Positions 55,376-64,000 of a DNA stretch of 64,000 bases are shown piece by piece (position 1 is the stretch's first letter; every line of letters starts with the position of its first letter). The position numbers and the translations under genes were made by a program. Where the stretch lies: NCBI RefSeq assembly GCF_003987215.1, contig NZ_PIPW01000001.1, positions 434,001 through 498,000 on the forward strand, written 5' to 3'. The notes beneath the pieces were generated by a model. The model saw only the letters and a list, made by a program, of their open reading frames with translations, did no database searches and was not told the DNA's origin. This DNA is from Pseudidiomarina halophila. GTDB taxonomy: Bacteria; Pseudomonadota; Gammaproteobacteria; Enterobacterales; Alteromonadaceae.

Positions 55376-55717
55376 ATGAGCTTAAAGCACATTCAAATTG
55401 AAGTGGCTTATGCGACCCCTGAACGCCAGCAGATCATTCCGGTCCGCGTGGTGGAAGGTGCGACTGTTGCTGAATGTATCGCGCAGTCGAATATTACGCG
55501 CTACTTCCCTGAAATTGATCTCGAACAGCAGAAAGTCGGTATCTGGAGTAAAGCAGTTAAACTTGACCATCAACCGCGAGAGGGTGATCGTATCGAGATC
55601 TACCGGCCGCTCATAGCTGATCCCAAAGCCATTCGACGTCAACGCGCCGAACGGGCAAAAGATGACGGTCGTGCAGATCCTGTCACTGGAGGCCGTCGGC
55701 GTGAGCAAACCAGTTAA
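55376..55717 (+). CDS. rnfH: RnfH family ubiquitin-fold protein
   Basis: 113 residues. Beta-grasp fold: IQIEVAYATPERQQIIPVRV, VGIWSKAVKLDHQPREGDRIEIYRPL (conserved RPL.DPK). Often found beside ratA; role unknown, named from co-occurrence with the rnf genes, which are here about 25 kb away. Its end overlaps sixA by 17 bp. Confidence 0.92.
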   Translation: MSLKHIQIEVAYATPERQQIIPVRVVEGATVAECIAQSNITRYFPEIDLEQQKVGIWSKAVKLDHQPREGDRIEIYRPLIADPKAIRRQRAERAKDDGRADPVTGGRRREQTS

Positions 55718-56210
55718 GTTATATATTATCCGCCATGGTGAGGCGCAGCCGCCACAAGGGTTGCGGGGCGATGCCATTCGTCCGCTAAGTACCTACGGTG
55801 AACAGGAAGTCATGGCCAGCGGCCACTGGTTAGCCAATTATCTGGCTGAGCAAAATGCTGACGCCCTCGACTGGCTGATCGTCAGTCCTTATATTCGCGC
55901 CCGGCAAACCGCTTCGTTGTTACGCCGCCAGGTCAAGGTGCAGAACGAACAAGTTAACGATGCGATTACCCCGGATGGCCAGGCGGAACAAGTCAGCGAC
56001 TGGCTGTTCGCCGAGCTGCAGCATCGTGGTTCTAAAGTCAAACACGTTGCTATCGTGTCGCACATGCCTTTTGTCAGTTATCTTGTGGCGGCACTCGATA
56101 AAACCATCGAACCTATGCTGTTTCCGACTGCGGGCATTGCTGAACTGGTGCTTGACGCCGAACAATGGCGGGGCAAGTTTATCCGTATGGCCGTTGCCGA
56201 GCCTGATTAA
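55701..56210 (+). CDS. sixA: Phosphohistidine phosphatase SixA
   Basis: 169 residues from a GTG start (GGAGG eight bases upstream) inside the rnfH end. Histidine phosphatase fold with N-terminal YIIRHGEA and later VSHMPFV. In E. coli SixA dephosphorylates PtsO (NPr) of the nitrogen PTS, and phospho-His in ArcB. It precedes prmB-aroC-epmC. Confidence 0.93.
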   Translation: MSKPVKLYIIRHGEAQPPQGLRGDAIRPLSTYGEQEVMASGHWLANYLAEQNADALDWLIVSPYIRARQTASLLRRQVKVQNEQVNDAITPDGQAEQVSDWLFAELQHRGSKVKHVAIVSHMPFVSYLVAALDKTIEPMLFPTAGIAELVLDAEQWRGKFIRMAVAEPD

Positions 56211-56226
56211 CTTTTTGGAGTGTTTT

Positions 56227-57129
56227 GTGGAATCACCTATTCACGAACTCGTTAGTGTTGAAGATTATTGGCGCTGGGGCATCAGCTCGTTACAGCGTGC
56301 TGATGTATTCTTTGGTCATGGTACGGACAATGCGGCAAGTGAAACCTTAGTGTTGCTGGCACATGTGGTGCACCTGGATATCGCGCAACTGGATGAATTT
56401 CGTGGGGCGCGGCTGACACTGAGCGAGCGCGAAGCCTTCGTTAAACTGGTACAACGCCGGATCGAGGAACGTAAGCCCGCCGCCTATTTAACCGGTGAAG
56501 CCTGGTTTGCGGGATTACCCTTTAAAGTTGACGAGCGGGTGCTGGTACCGCGCTCACCCATCGCTGAGCTCATTGAACAAGAATTTCAGCCCTGGTTGGC
56601 CGAAGCCCCGCAGCATATTCTCGATTTATGTACCGGTAGTGCCTGTATCGCCATTGCCTGTGCTTATGCATTTCCGGAAGCTGAAGTGGATGCGCTGGAT
56701 ATCTCAACGGATGCGTTGGCCGTGGCCGAAGAGAATATCGCCTTTCACCAGCTTGAACACCGGGTATTTCCGATGCAGTCTGATCTGTACAGCGCAGTTG
56801 CCGGTCAGCGGTACGATTTAATCGTGACGAATCCGCCTTATGTTGATGCCGAAGACATGGCTGACCTGCCGGCTGAGTTCCACCACGAACCCGAATTGGG
56901 TCTGGCCGCAGGCGACGATGGTCTTGATTTGGTGCGCACCATACTGCGCGAAGCGCCGGACCATTTAACCGAGCAGGGCATTCTTATCTGTGAAGTGGGC
57001 AATTCCATGGTGCATCTGGCCGAGCTGTACCCTGATGTGCCATTTACCTGGCTCTCTTTCGAACGCGGCGGTGATGGCGTATTCTTACTGACACGACATG
57101 AACTGCTTGAACACCAGAGCAAATTTTAG
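56227..57129 (+). CDS. prmB: Ribosomal protein uL3 N5-glutamine methyltransferase
   Basis: 300 residues. SAM-dependent glutamine methyltransferase: SAM loop [15 protein letters not shown], catalytic NPPY motif TNPPYVD. The N-terminal helical domain ([34 protein letters not shown]) matches PrmB. A GTG start at 56227 has GGAG eight bases upstream; the open frame extends into sixA. Methylates uL3 (L3) Gln150. Confidence 0.95.
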   Translation: MESPIHELVSVEDYWRWGISSLQRADVFFGHGTDNAASETLVLLAHVVHLDIAQLDEFRGARLTLSEREAFVKLVQRRIEERKPAAYLTGEAWFAGLPFKVDERVLVPRSPIAELIEQEFQPWLAEAPQHILDLCTGSACIAIACAYAFPEAEVDALDISTDALAVAEENIAFHQLEHRVFPMQSDLYSAVAGQRYDLIVTNPPYVDAEDMADLPAEFHHEPELGLAAGDDGLDLVRTILREAPDHLTEQGILICEVGNSMVHLAELYPDVPFTWLSFERGGDGVFLLTRHELLEHQSKF

Positions 57130-57137
57130 GAACCACT

Positions 57138-58223
57138 ATGCCGGGCAATAGTTTTGGAGAGTTATTTCGGGTGACCACCTTTGGCGAAAGCCATGGTCCT
57201 GCGATTGGTGCTATTGTCGATGGCTGTCCGGCGGGCCTAAAGCTAAGTGAAGCAGATTTACAACACGAACTCGATCGCCGTAAGCCGGGCCAGAATCGTT
57301 ATACCACAGCGCGGCGCGAAGCCGACGAGGTGAAAATCCTGTCGGGCGTATTTGAAGGTGTCACCACCGGCACGCCGATAGGTTTACTGATCGAAAACAC
57401 CGATCAGCGCAGCAAAGACTATTCAGACATTAAAGACCTGTTTCGCCCGGGGCATGCGGATTACACTTACCATCATAAGTACGGTGTGCGTGATTACCGC
57501 GGCGGTGGTCGCTCCTCAGCACGGGAAACCGCAATGCGGGTTGCCGCTGGTGCCATTGCTAAGAAACTGCTGGCCGAGCAGTTTGGCGTCGCCTTTAACG
57601 CTGGGGTGGTGCAAATTGGTCCGCATCAGACGGCACCGGATAAAGCTTCCTTTGACTGGCAACAGGTGCGGGAAAATCCGTTATTCTGCCCCGATGCCGT
57701 GCTTGCGGAAAAAGCTGGCGAGTACCTGCGGGAGTTATTAAAGCAGGGCGACTCAGTAGGTGCACGGGTGCGCCTGGAAGTGACAGGTGTGCCGGTAGGC
57801 CTTGGCGAGCCGGTTTTTGATCGTTTTGATGCTGATTTAGCTAAAGCGCTGATGAGCATCAACGCAGTGAAAGCCGTCAGCATTGGTGATGGCTTTGCCG
57901 TCGCCGCACAATTAGGTAGCGAGCATCGCGATGAAATCAGTGCCACTGAGGGCTTCCTTAGTAATCATGCCGGTGGCGTGCTGGGTGGCATCACGAGTGG
58001 GCAGACGGTAATTGCTGAAGTCGCTTTCAAGCCGACCTCGAGTATCACCAAGCCTGGCCAGACCATTGATCGGTTCGGCCAACAACAGACCGTGGTCACC
58101 CGCGGCCGGCACGATCCCTGTGTGGGTATTCGTGGTGTGCCTATTGTTGAAGCAATGGCAGCTTTGGTGATCGTTGATCATTGGTTAAGACAGCGCGCAC
58201 AAAACCCAAATCCACAGCTATAA
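57138..58223 (+). CDS. aroC: Chorismate synthase
   Basis: 361 residues. Last step of the shikimate pathway, converts EPSP to chorismate with reduced FMN. Signatures [46 protein letters not shown] and the terminal [17 protein letters not shown]. It supplies chorismate for TrpE encoded about 3 kb away. Confidence 0.98.
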   Translation: MPGNSFGELFRVTTFGESHGPAIGAIVDGCPAGLKLSEADLQHELDRRKPGQNRYTTARREADEVKILSGVFEGVTTGTPIGLLIENTDQRSKDYSDIKDLFRPGHADYTYHHKYGVRDYRGGGRSSARETAMRVAAGAIAKKLLAEQFGVAFNAGVVQIGPHQTAPDKASFDWQQVRENPLFCPDAVLAEKAGEYLRELLKQGDSVGARVRLEVTGVPVGLGEPVFDRFDADLAKALMSINAVKAVSIGDGFAVAAQLGSEHRDEISATEGFLSNHAGGVLGGITSGQTVIAEVAFKPTSSITKPGQTIDRFGQQQTVVTRGRHDPCVGIRGVPIVEAMAALVIVDHWLRQRAQNPNPQL

Positions 58224-58226
58224 GCC

Positions 58227-58769
58227 ATGTCGCACGCAGATTATCAGACGCTCATAAAACTATTTGACGACTGTTTTTACGCAGATTATCGCACGCGCCT
58301 GGTCGCCGGTGATGATGAACCTTTGTATCGCGCCGCAAGCACGCCCGCTGCTGACCACGAGATTGTTTTCGCGCACGGCTTCTTCGCCTCGGCGCTGCAT
58401 GAGATTGCCCACTGGTGTATTGCCGGTCCGGCGCGCCGGCAGCTTGAAGATTATGGCTACTGGTACGAACCTGATGGCCGTGACGCCGCTCAACAAGCTC
58501 AATTTGAGCAGGTTGAGCGCAAGCCTCAGGCACTGGAATGGCTGTTCTCGTTGTGCGCGGGCGTTCCTTTTCAGGTGAGTGTCGATAACTTAAATGGTGC
58601 GTCAGTGGATCGCCAGGCTTTCACCGCTGCCGTGCAGCAGCAGCTGGTAACCTATCTGACCGAAGGGCTTCCGCCGCGGGCGGAGCGTTTCGCCCGGGCG
58701 TTGGCCCAAACCTATCAACAACCCTGGCCAAGCGCCCGGCAGTTGCTCAACTATCAAGGTGTTGCATGA
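58227..58769 (+). CDS. epmC: Elongation factor P hydroxylase EpmC (YfcM)
   Basis: 180 residues. Hydroxylates beta-lysyl-Lys34 of EF-P. Metal site: HEIAHW (HExxH). The pattern FAHGFFASALHEIAHWCIAG and YGYWYEPDGR are family landmarks. It overlaps the NAD-kinase-like gene by 4 bp. Confidence 0.93.
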   Translation: MSHADYQTLIKLFDDCFYADYRTRLVAGDDEPLYRAASTPAADHEIVFAHGFFASALHEIAHWCIAGPARRQLEDYGYWYEPDGRDAAQQAQFEQVERKPQALEWLFSLCAGVPFQVSVDNLNGASVDRQAFTAAVQQQLVTYLTEGLPPRAERFARALAQTYQQPWPSARQLLNYQGVA

Positions 58770-59896
58770 ACAGGTTTCATATTGGCTTAGTCGTTAATCC
58801 ATTGGCGGGTCTGGGTGGCAGTGTGGCCTTAAAGGGCAGTGACGGTGCTGATACCGCTGCATTAGCCCAGCAACTCGGGGCTGAAGCGAAAGCACCGCAA
58901 CGGGCGGCTCAGGCGCTTGAGCAACTCCTGAATGATGCAGCACAGATTAAGATTTCAACAGGGGCGGGCCTGTTAGGGGAGCAAAGTTGCCAGCTTGCCG
59001 GACTGCAGTGCGAGGTTGTTTATCAGGGCGCCGACCCCTCTACCGCAACGGATAGCAAGGAGCTGGCGCGCCGGCTGATTGAGGACGCCAAGGTTGACCT
59101 GCTGGTGTTTGCCGGCGGTGACGGTACAGCCCGTGATATCCATGGGATATGCCCGGCAGAGCAGCCGGTGTTAGGCATTCCTGCCGGGGTTAAGATTCAC
59201 TCGGGCGTTTATGCGGTCAGCCCACGCGCAGCTGGCAAAGTTATGGCGCAAATGGTGCGTGGTGAGTTAACCACAGTGACTCACGCCGATGTCATGGATA
59301 TTGATGAAACCGCATTTCGCCAGGGCACAGTGCGGGCGAAACGCTTCGGTGAATTACTGGTGCCGGCCGAGCTGCGTTATGTGCAGGCGGTAAAAATGGG
59401 CGGCAGGGAAAGTGATGAACTGGTGCTTGCTGATATTGCCGCTGATTTCATTGAAAGTATGGAAGACGATGTGCTGTACATTATGGGCTCAGGCTCGACT
59501 GTGGCCGCCATCATGGAAGACTTACAGCTGCCGAATACGTTGTTAGGCGTGGATGTTGTCAAAAATGGCAAGTTATTCGCGCAGGATGTCACGGCAAAGC
59601 AGCTTGAACAATGGATCATCAAGGAACAACAAGCGGCGGTGATCGTCGTCACCGTCATTGGCGGGCAAGGGCACTTATTTGGTCGCGGTAACCAACAACT
59701 CAGTTCTAAACTGCTGGCGCATTTAGGTAAAGATGCTATTCGGGTCGTTGCCAGCAAGCGTAAACTGCAACACCTGGACGGCAGACCCTTATTGGTCGAT
59801 ACCGGTGATCATCAGGTTGATGACGCGTTAAGTGGCGTGATCCGTGTGACCACCGGTTATCATGATGAAGTCTTTATGCAGATTGCCGCGCCCTAA
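58766..59896 (+). CDS. ATP-NAD kinase family protein
   Basis: 376 residues. NAD/diacylglycerol kinase fold: VFAGGDGTARDI (GGDGT catalytic loop), N-terminal GLVVNPLAG and GIPAGVKIHSG. This is the large 'ATP-NAD kinase family' subgroup found beside epmC/aroC, distinct from canonical NadK (about 290 aa). Substrate not proven; probably a nucleotide or lipid kinase. 3' end overlaps the convergent ferredoxin gene by 4 bp. Confidence 0.85.
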   Translation: MNRFHIGLVVNPLAGLGGSVALKGSDGADTAALAQQLGAEAKAPQRAAQALEQLLNDAAQIKISTGAGLLGEQSCQLAGLQCEVVYQGADPSTATDSKELARRLIEDAKVDLLVFAGGDGTARDIHGICPAEQPVLGIPAGVKIHSGVYAVSPRAAGKVMAQMVRGELTTVTHADVMDIDETAFRQGTVRAKRFGELLVPAELRYVQAVKMGGRESDELVLADIAADFIESMEDDVLYIMGSGSTVAAIMEDLQLPNTLLGVDVVKNGKLFAQDVTAKQLEQWIIKEQQAAVIVVTVIGGQGHLFGRGNQQLSSKLLAHLGKDAIRVVASKRKLQHLDGRPLLVDTGDHQVDDALSGVIRVTTGYHDEVFMQIAAP

Positions 59897-60213
59897 AATT
59901 GCGAGCGCGGTAAATAAACGGTAATTCCATCAAGCTCGTCGGTCATTTCGATCTGACAACTTAAGCGACTATTTTCTTTCGGATCGATGGCCATATCCAG
60001 CATATCTTCTTCGCGTTCGGAAGCCGGTGGTAGTTTATCTTCCCACTCTTTTGCGACATAACAGTGGCAGGTTGCACAGGACATCACGCCGCCGCATTCG
60101 CCAATAATACCGTCAATCATGTTATCCACGGCACCTTCCATCAGGCTCTGTCCAACTGGGATCTCAGCTTCAAACTGGCCACCGTCATGATCGATAAAAA
60201 TAGCTTTTGGCAT
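59893..60213 (-). CDS. 2Fe-2S ferredoxin (adrenodoxin/putidaredoxin type)
   Basis: 106 residues. Cluster ligands CGGVMSCATC and a distal Cys in LSCQIE (C-x5-C-x2-C...C), typical of vertebrate-type ferredoxins. It resembles the free ferredoxins found outside isc clusters. AAGGAG lies seven bases before the ATG. Electron carrier for a redox partner not in this window. Confidence 0.92.
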   Translation of the reverse strand: MPKAIFIDHDGGQFEAEIPVGQSLMEGAVDNMIDGIIGECGGVMSCATCHCYVAKEWEDKLPPASEREEDMLDMAIDPKENSRLSCQIEMTDELDGITVYLPRSQF

Positions 60214-60374
60214 CTATAACTCCTTACTTACAGCTCATGCTGAGCGGTCTCTGTGAATCTATTTTAGTCGGACATTCTACCATAGGTAAGTTAGGCAATT
60301 GGACTCAGATTCAGGTAAAATGGCGCGATTTTTTTAACTGCAACTTAGCTACGGGCCAAGAGTGGGGAACACGA

Positions 60375-61676
60375 ATGCAGGCGGTGTTAGAAAAACTTTT
60401 TCAAATAAAAGCACAGGGAAGTTCGGTAAAAGCTGAGATGATAGGTGGTGTCACGACCTTCCTGACGATGGCCTACATTATTTTCGTCAATCCATCTATT
60501 CTCAGTCAGGCGGGCATGGATTATGGTGCGGTCTTTGTCGCTACCTGCCTGGCCGCCGCTATTGGCTGTTTGATCATGGGCTTATGGGCGAACTACCCGG
60601 TTGCCCTCGCTCCTGGAATGGGGCTAAACGCGTTTTTCACCTACAGCGTTGTGCTCGGCATGGGATATGAATGGCAGGCCGCATTGGGGGCCGTGTTCTT
60701 CTCAGGTATTCTGTTTTTTGTTTTATCGGCACTAAAGATCCGCGCCTGGATCATTAATTCGATTCCGGTGACGCTGCGGCTTGCGATAGCTGCGGGTATT
60801 GGCGCGTTTCTCGCGCTCATCGGTCTGCAAAACGCCAATATCATTGTCGGACATGATGCGACTCTGGTGACTTTAGGTGATCTGTCTCAAATCTCGGTGC
60901 TTCTGGCTGGGTTAGGATTCTTCTTGATCATCGGGTTAGTTGCCCGCAAGGTTCAGGGTGCAGCACTTATCAGCATTTTGTTTATCACCCTGCTCGGTTG
61001 GTTGTTGGGCGATGTCAGCTATCAGGGGATAGTCGCTATGCCCCCGAGTCTGGCACCCACCTTTATGCAACTCGATATTGCCGGCGCTTTTGATGTAGCG
61101 ATGCTAAGCGTTATTTTCGCGTTTTTATTCGTTGACTTGTTCGATACCTCGGGCACCTTAATGGCCGTGGCGCAACGGGCGGGCATGACTGATGCGAAGG
61201 GAAATCTACCCCGACTAGAGAAAGCGTTGATGGCGGATAGCACTGCCTCTGTTGCAGGTTCTATGCTGGGTACCTCAACGACAACGAGTTATATTGAGTC
61301 AGCATCGGGTGTCGCTTCTGGTGGTAAAACAGGACTGACCGCCGTTATCGTCGGCCTGTTGTTTATATTAGCTATATTTTTTGCCCCGCTTGCGGGCATG
61401 GTGCCAGCCTATGCTACGGCTGGCGCAATTATTTATGTATCGGTGTTAATGTTATTTACGTTACGTTCGGTAGACTGGGACGATGTCACCGAGGCCGCAC
61501 CTGTTGCGGTGGTATTGTTAATGACACCTTTAACGTATTCAATTGCTGACGGTATCGCGTTAGGCTTTATTAGTTATGTGGTGGTGAAAGCCCTGGGAGG
61601 GCGTTACCACGATCTTAACTGGAGTGTCGCTATACTGGCTGCTTTATTCATCGCAAAATTTATCTGGTTGGGGTAA
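60375..61676 (+). CDS. NCS2 family purine permease (AzgA/GhxP-like)
   Basis: 433 residues from ATG 60375. 14-TM UraA/AzgA fold. GGVTTFLTMAYIIFVNPSILSQAGMD is the AzgA-type N-terminal signature; LAPGMGLNAFFTYSVV and FAFLFVDLFDTSGTLM also match. Probably imports adenine, guanine or hypoxanthine with protons. It is 6 bp upstream of gpt: a purine salvage unit. I see no PurR box or purine riboswitch in the 160-base leader. Confidence 0.93.
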   Translation: MQAVLEKLFQIKAQGSSVKAEMIGGVTTFLTMAYIIFVNPSILSQAGMDYGAVFVATCLAAAIGCLIMGLWANYPVALAPGMGLNAFFTYSVVLGMGYEWQAALGAVFFSGILFFVLSALKIRAWIINSIPVTLRLAIAAGIGAFLALIGLQNANIIVGHDATLVTLGDLSQISVLLAGLGFFLIIGLVARKVQGAALISILFITLLGWLLGDVSYQGIVAMPPSLAPTFMQLDIAGAFDVAMLSVIFAFLFVDLFDTSGTLMAVAQRAGMTDAKGNLPRLEKALMADSTASVAGSMLGTSTTTSYIESASGVASGGKTGLTAVIVGLLFILAIFFAPLAGMVPAYATAGAIIYVSVLMLFTLRSVDWDDVTEAAPVAVVLLMTPLTYSIADGIALGFISYVVVKALGGRYHDLNWSVAILAALFIAKFIWLG

Positions 61677-61682
61677 TTCATC

Positions 61683-62168
61683 ATGGGATGGCATGAAAAT
61701 CGCGAATTTTTCGTATCTTGGGAAGAACTGCACCGCGCTACGAAAGAGTTGGCGCGCCGGCAACTACCTGCTGAGCAATGGCAGGGCATAATCGCGGTGA
61801 GCCGCGGCGGTCTGGTTCCAGCTGCCATTGTGGCACGTGAGCTGAATGTGCGCTTAGTTGAAAGCGTTTGCGTGAGCTCGTACGACCATGACAGCCAGCG
61901 TGACAGCGTCACTCTGGTTAAAGATGTGAGCTGCACCGACGACGGCGCTGGCTTCCTGGTCATTGATGACTTGGTCGATACCGGTAACACTATGAAGTTC
62001 TTACGTCAGCGCTTGCCCAAAGCAAAATTTATTACGGTGTATGCAAAACCGGCAGGCATGAAGTTGGTCGATGATTACGTCGCCGATCTCGAGCAGGAAA
62101 CCTGGATCCACTTCCCATGGGACATGCACCTGCACTACGTCGAGCCGCTGGCTGGGCAGGAAAGCTAA
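61683..62168 (+). CDS. gpt: Xanthine-guanine phosphoribosyltransferase
   Basis: 161 residues (E. coli 152). Converts guanine, xanthine and hypoxanthine with PRPP to nucleotides. PRPP motif FLVIDDLVDTGNTMK, and SRGGLVPAAIVARELNVR; the SSYDHD segment is typical of Gpt rather than Hpt. Linked to the permease upstream. Confidence 0.95.
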   Translation: MGWHENREFFVSWEELHRATKELARRQLPAEQWQGIIAVSRGGLVPAAIVARELNVRLVESVCVSSYDHDSQRDSVTLVKDVSCTDDGAGFLVIDDLVDTGNTMKFLRQRLPKAKFITVYAKPAGMKLVDDYVADLEQETWIHFPWDMHLHYVEPLAGQES

Positions 62169-62172
62169 AGAT

Positions 62173-62199
62173 AAAAAAGCCGGGCATTTTGCCCGGCTT
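62173..62199 (-). terminator. Terminator between gpt and the EAL gene
   Basis: AAGCCGGGCA and TGCCCGGCTT with a short loop; on the minus strand the stem is followed by six T, so it ends the EAL gene transcript. It may also slow the plus-strand gpt transcript. Confidence 0.85.
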
Positions 62200-62242
62200 C
62201 GCATGATCTTTATAAAGTCATGGAATAAGTGGAAAAGACCCC

Positions 62243-64000
62243 TTAGCGTATAGCGCCAAAAGCGTCGATCCGGTTATGAATCTCACTAACTTCAATTGGC
62301 TCTGAAAAGTAATAGCCTTGGATCTGCTCACAGTGAAAGGCTCTGACGAGTTGAAACTGCTCGACCGATTCTACGCCTTCGGCCAGGCAGGTCATGCCCA
62401 TATCCCTCGCAGTTCTTATAATATTCAAACACATTGATGCTGCTTTCTGTTCCTCAACGATCTCATTAATAAATGACTTGTCGATCTTAAGCGTCGAGAT
62501 CGGAAGCTGCTTCAAATAGGCCAGACTTGAATAACCTGTGCCAAAATCATCCAACGAGAAGCTGAACCCCATGTCGATAATCTTATGCATGGCTTCAACA
62601 ACCGAATCGAAGTCTTCAATGATAGAACTTTCGACTATCTCAATGTCGATACAAGAAGGCTTGATAATGCCGCCATCGATATGCAGTCTTAACCAGCTAT
62701 GAAATTCTTTAGACTGAATAGTATCGGCAGAGATATTTACAGAAATTTTGGCTGTAAATAAGCCTTGGCGTTCCCATCGGGAAAATTCCCTGGCCGCGCT
62801 ATCGATGACCCATTGATCCAGACGTAACATTTTCCCGCTCTCTTTCGCGGATTCGACGATTTCTAATGGCGAAACAACCCCAAGTGTAGGATGGTTCCAG
62901 CGCAACAGAGCTTCAAACCCAACGACATTTTGATCAACAGAACGAACCTTTGGTTGATACACCAACCTCAATTTATCGTTAAAAATAGCGTCATCAAGAC
63001 CACGAGTGACTTCAAAGAAACGCTCTGACTGTGCTCTTCGCCAAGGGGATACTATTTCATATTGAATACCTTTATTTTTCTGGAGGTAGTCGAGGGAAAT
63101 ATCAAGACTCTTTAAGACTTCTTGATAAGGATGAGAGGCTTCCTCGGAGATGAAGACTACATTGATATTGGGAGTAAAATCCTCAACCGACGTTCTAAAT
63201 GGGTCAAGCAGCGCTTCTTTTAGCTTGCGAAGTAACTCATGTTGGGCTTTTTCACTCGTAAACTCTTCTTTTGAATCCGAGAAATAGGTGATGAGTCGAT
63301 CAGATTTCGTTATTGCAAAAACAACCTTTTCAAAGTCAGCAAAAAAGCGCTGAACCCGGTTCGACAACTCATACAAGATCTCATCGCCCACAGCACGGCC
63401 GTACGCTCTTGATATTACGGGGAAGTTGGCTCCTTCGAGAGCTGCTATGCAATAGGGAGATGAAGCGCTCTCCGGGGTCGAGATGCGACTTATCTCATCG
63501 GCAAAGGCATGCTCCCAATACGCATTCGTTACTGGATCCTTTGACAACTTCAGTTGCATTGACGCGCGCTCAATAGTGTCCTCTGTGGTCTGGAAAATCT
63601 CGTGTTGTGCGACGTCGAGGAGTGCGATGAGGGTACGTTCTTCCCGTTCAGACATTTTCCGCGGGCGCGGGTCAAAGATGCAGAGGGTACCGAGTGGTAG
63701 ACCCTCAGGATCTCGAAGTACTGCGCCAGCGTAGAAGCGGATATAGGGGGATCCCGTAACCAGAGGATTATCCTTGAACCTCTCATCAGCGCGTGCATCT
63801 TCGATCACCAAAATTTCATCTTCATGGATAGCATGAGCACAAAAAGCGACTTCTCTCGACGTCTCTTTTGCGTCTAATCCACACTTGGACAAAAACCACT
63901 GCCTGTTTACATCAATAAGGGAAATTGTTGCGACCTCAACATCAAAGATGGTCTGTGCTAACCGGGTAATACGGTCAAACTGTGCTCCGGGTTGCGAGTC
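62243..64000 (-). CDS. GAF-degenerate GGDEF-EAL cyclic-di-GMP signalling protein, N-terminus cut by the window edge
   Basis: The frame is open to the right edge, so 585 residues are visible and more lies outside. From the edge: a GAF domain (VATISLIDVNRQWFLSKCG ... VAFCAHAI ... RFYAGAVLRDPEGLPLGTLC), a GGDEF-like domain whose motif is RAVGDEI rather than GGDEF (probably no cyclase activity), then an EAL domain with EALLRWNHP, NISADTIQ, DDFGTGYSSL, KIDKSFI and EGVES all intact. It likely degrades c-di-GMP, gated by a GAF ligand. Expected to alter motility or biofilm; genes for partners are not seen. Confidence 0.9.
   Translation of the reverse strand, partial: DSQPGAQFDRITRLAQTIFDVEVATISLIDVNRQWFLSKCGLDAKETSREVAFCAHAIHEDEILVIEDARADERFKDNPLVTGSPYIRFYAGAVLRDPEGLPLGTLCIFDPRPRKMSEREERTLIALLDVAQHEIFQTTEDTIERASMQLKLSKDPVTNAYWEHAFADEISRISTPESASSPYCIAALEGANFPVISRAYGRAVGDEILYELSNRVQRFFADFEKVVFAITKSDRLITYFSDSKEEFTSEKAQHELLRKLKEALLDPFRTSVEDFTPNINVVFISEEASHPYQEVLKSLDISLDYLQKNKGIQYEIVSPWRRAQSERFFEVTRGLDDAIFNDKLRLVYQPKVRSVDQNVVGFEALLRWNHPTLGVVSPLEIVESAKESGKMLRLDQWVIDSAAREFSRWERQGLFTAKISVNISADTIQSKEFHSWLRLHIDGGIIKPSCIDIEIVESSIIEDFDSVVEAMHKIIDMGFSFSLDDFGTGYSSLAYLKQLPISTLKIDKSFINEIVEEQKAASMCLNIIRTARDMGMTCLAEGVESVEQFQLVRAFHCEQIQGYYFSEPIEVSEIHNRIDAFGAIR

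Noticed and set aside
60214-60374. Purine riboswitch or PurR box before the purine permease
   Set aside because: No conserved junction sequences or PurR palindrome visible.

Overview
The window is chromosomal DNA from a gammaproteobacterium. The rsxABCDGE-nth block, the trpL-E-G-D-CF-B-A operon with a fused trpCF, smpB divergent from ratA-rnfH, the sixA-prmB-aroC-epmC run, tesA divergent from ybbA-ybbP, and a gltX neighbourhood rich in tRNA genes all point that way. Mid-range base composition and many envelope proteins suggest a marine Alteromonadales relative, possibly Idiomarinaceae; that placement is inference. Both window edges cut genes: a GNAT acetyltransferase at the left and a GAF/EAL signalling protein at the right.

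Region 1 (1-22,600) is accessory-rich. It holds DbpA and RhlE RNA helicases, a RidA protein, a MipA/OmpV outer-membrane protein, a lipoprotein that fuses a BAAT-type hydrolase to a serine beta-lactamase-like domain, the 3' remnant of an S41 protease gene, and a same-strand five-gene cluster (7,586-11,932) of one lipoprotein, one 829-residue membrane protein and three very small membrane proteins, none of which I recognise. After RhlE come an MFS transporter, an APC-like permease, a thioredoxin-like protein, and a pair made of a secreted subtilisin-like protease and a modular surface lipoprotein. The lipoprotein gene changes base composition sharply near 21,000. A yeast-type cytosine deaminase and a DUF6435 protein follow.

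Region 2 (22,600-41,200) is mostly core. It contains yjdF, rnt, gloA, nth and the six Rsx/Rnf electron-transport genes, a PAP2 phosphatase with a glycosyltransferase, two tRNA-Asn genes, a 0.5-kb non-coding stretch with three DnaA-box-like sites, a class I aminotransferase, a MATE pump overlapping uvrB, two tRNA-Val genes behind a near-perfect sigma70 promoter, gltX, a beta-carbonic anhydrase, then tRNA-Ala and three identical tRNA-Glu genes.

Region 3 (41,200-64,000) has tesA/ybbA/ybbP, an alpha/beta hydrolase, yciB, a TIGR01777 epimerase-like protein, and the complete tryptophan operon behind a readable attenuator: an 18-residue leader peptide with three consecutive Trp codons, then a terminator hairpin whose 5' arm can pair with an upstream segment. 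Chorismate synthase (aroC), which makes the precursor of tryptophan, lies about 3 kb upstream on the other strand with ratA, rnfH, sixA, prmB, epmC and an NAD-kinase-like gene. A ferredoxin, a purine permease-gpt salvage pair and the truncated EAL gene close the window.

I see no insertion sequence, CRISPR array, integrase or rRNA. Gene packing is tight: many start/stop overlaps, and four convergent gene pairs whose coding ends overlap.
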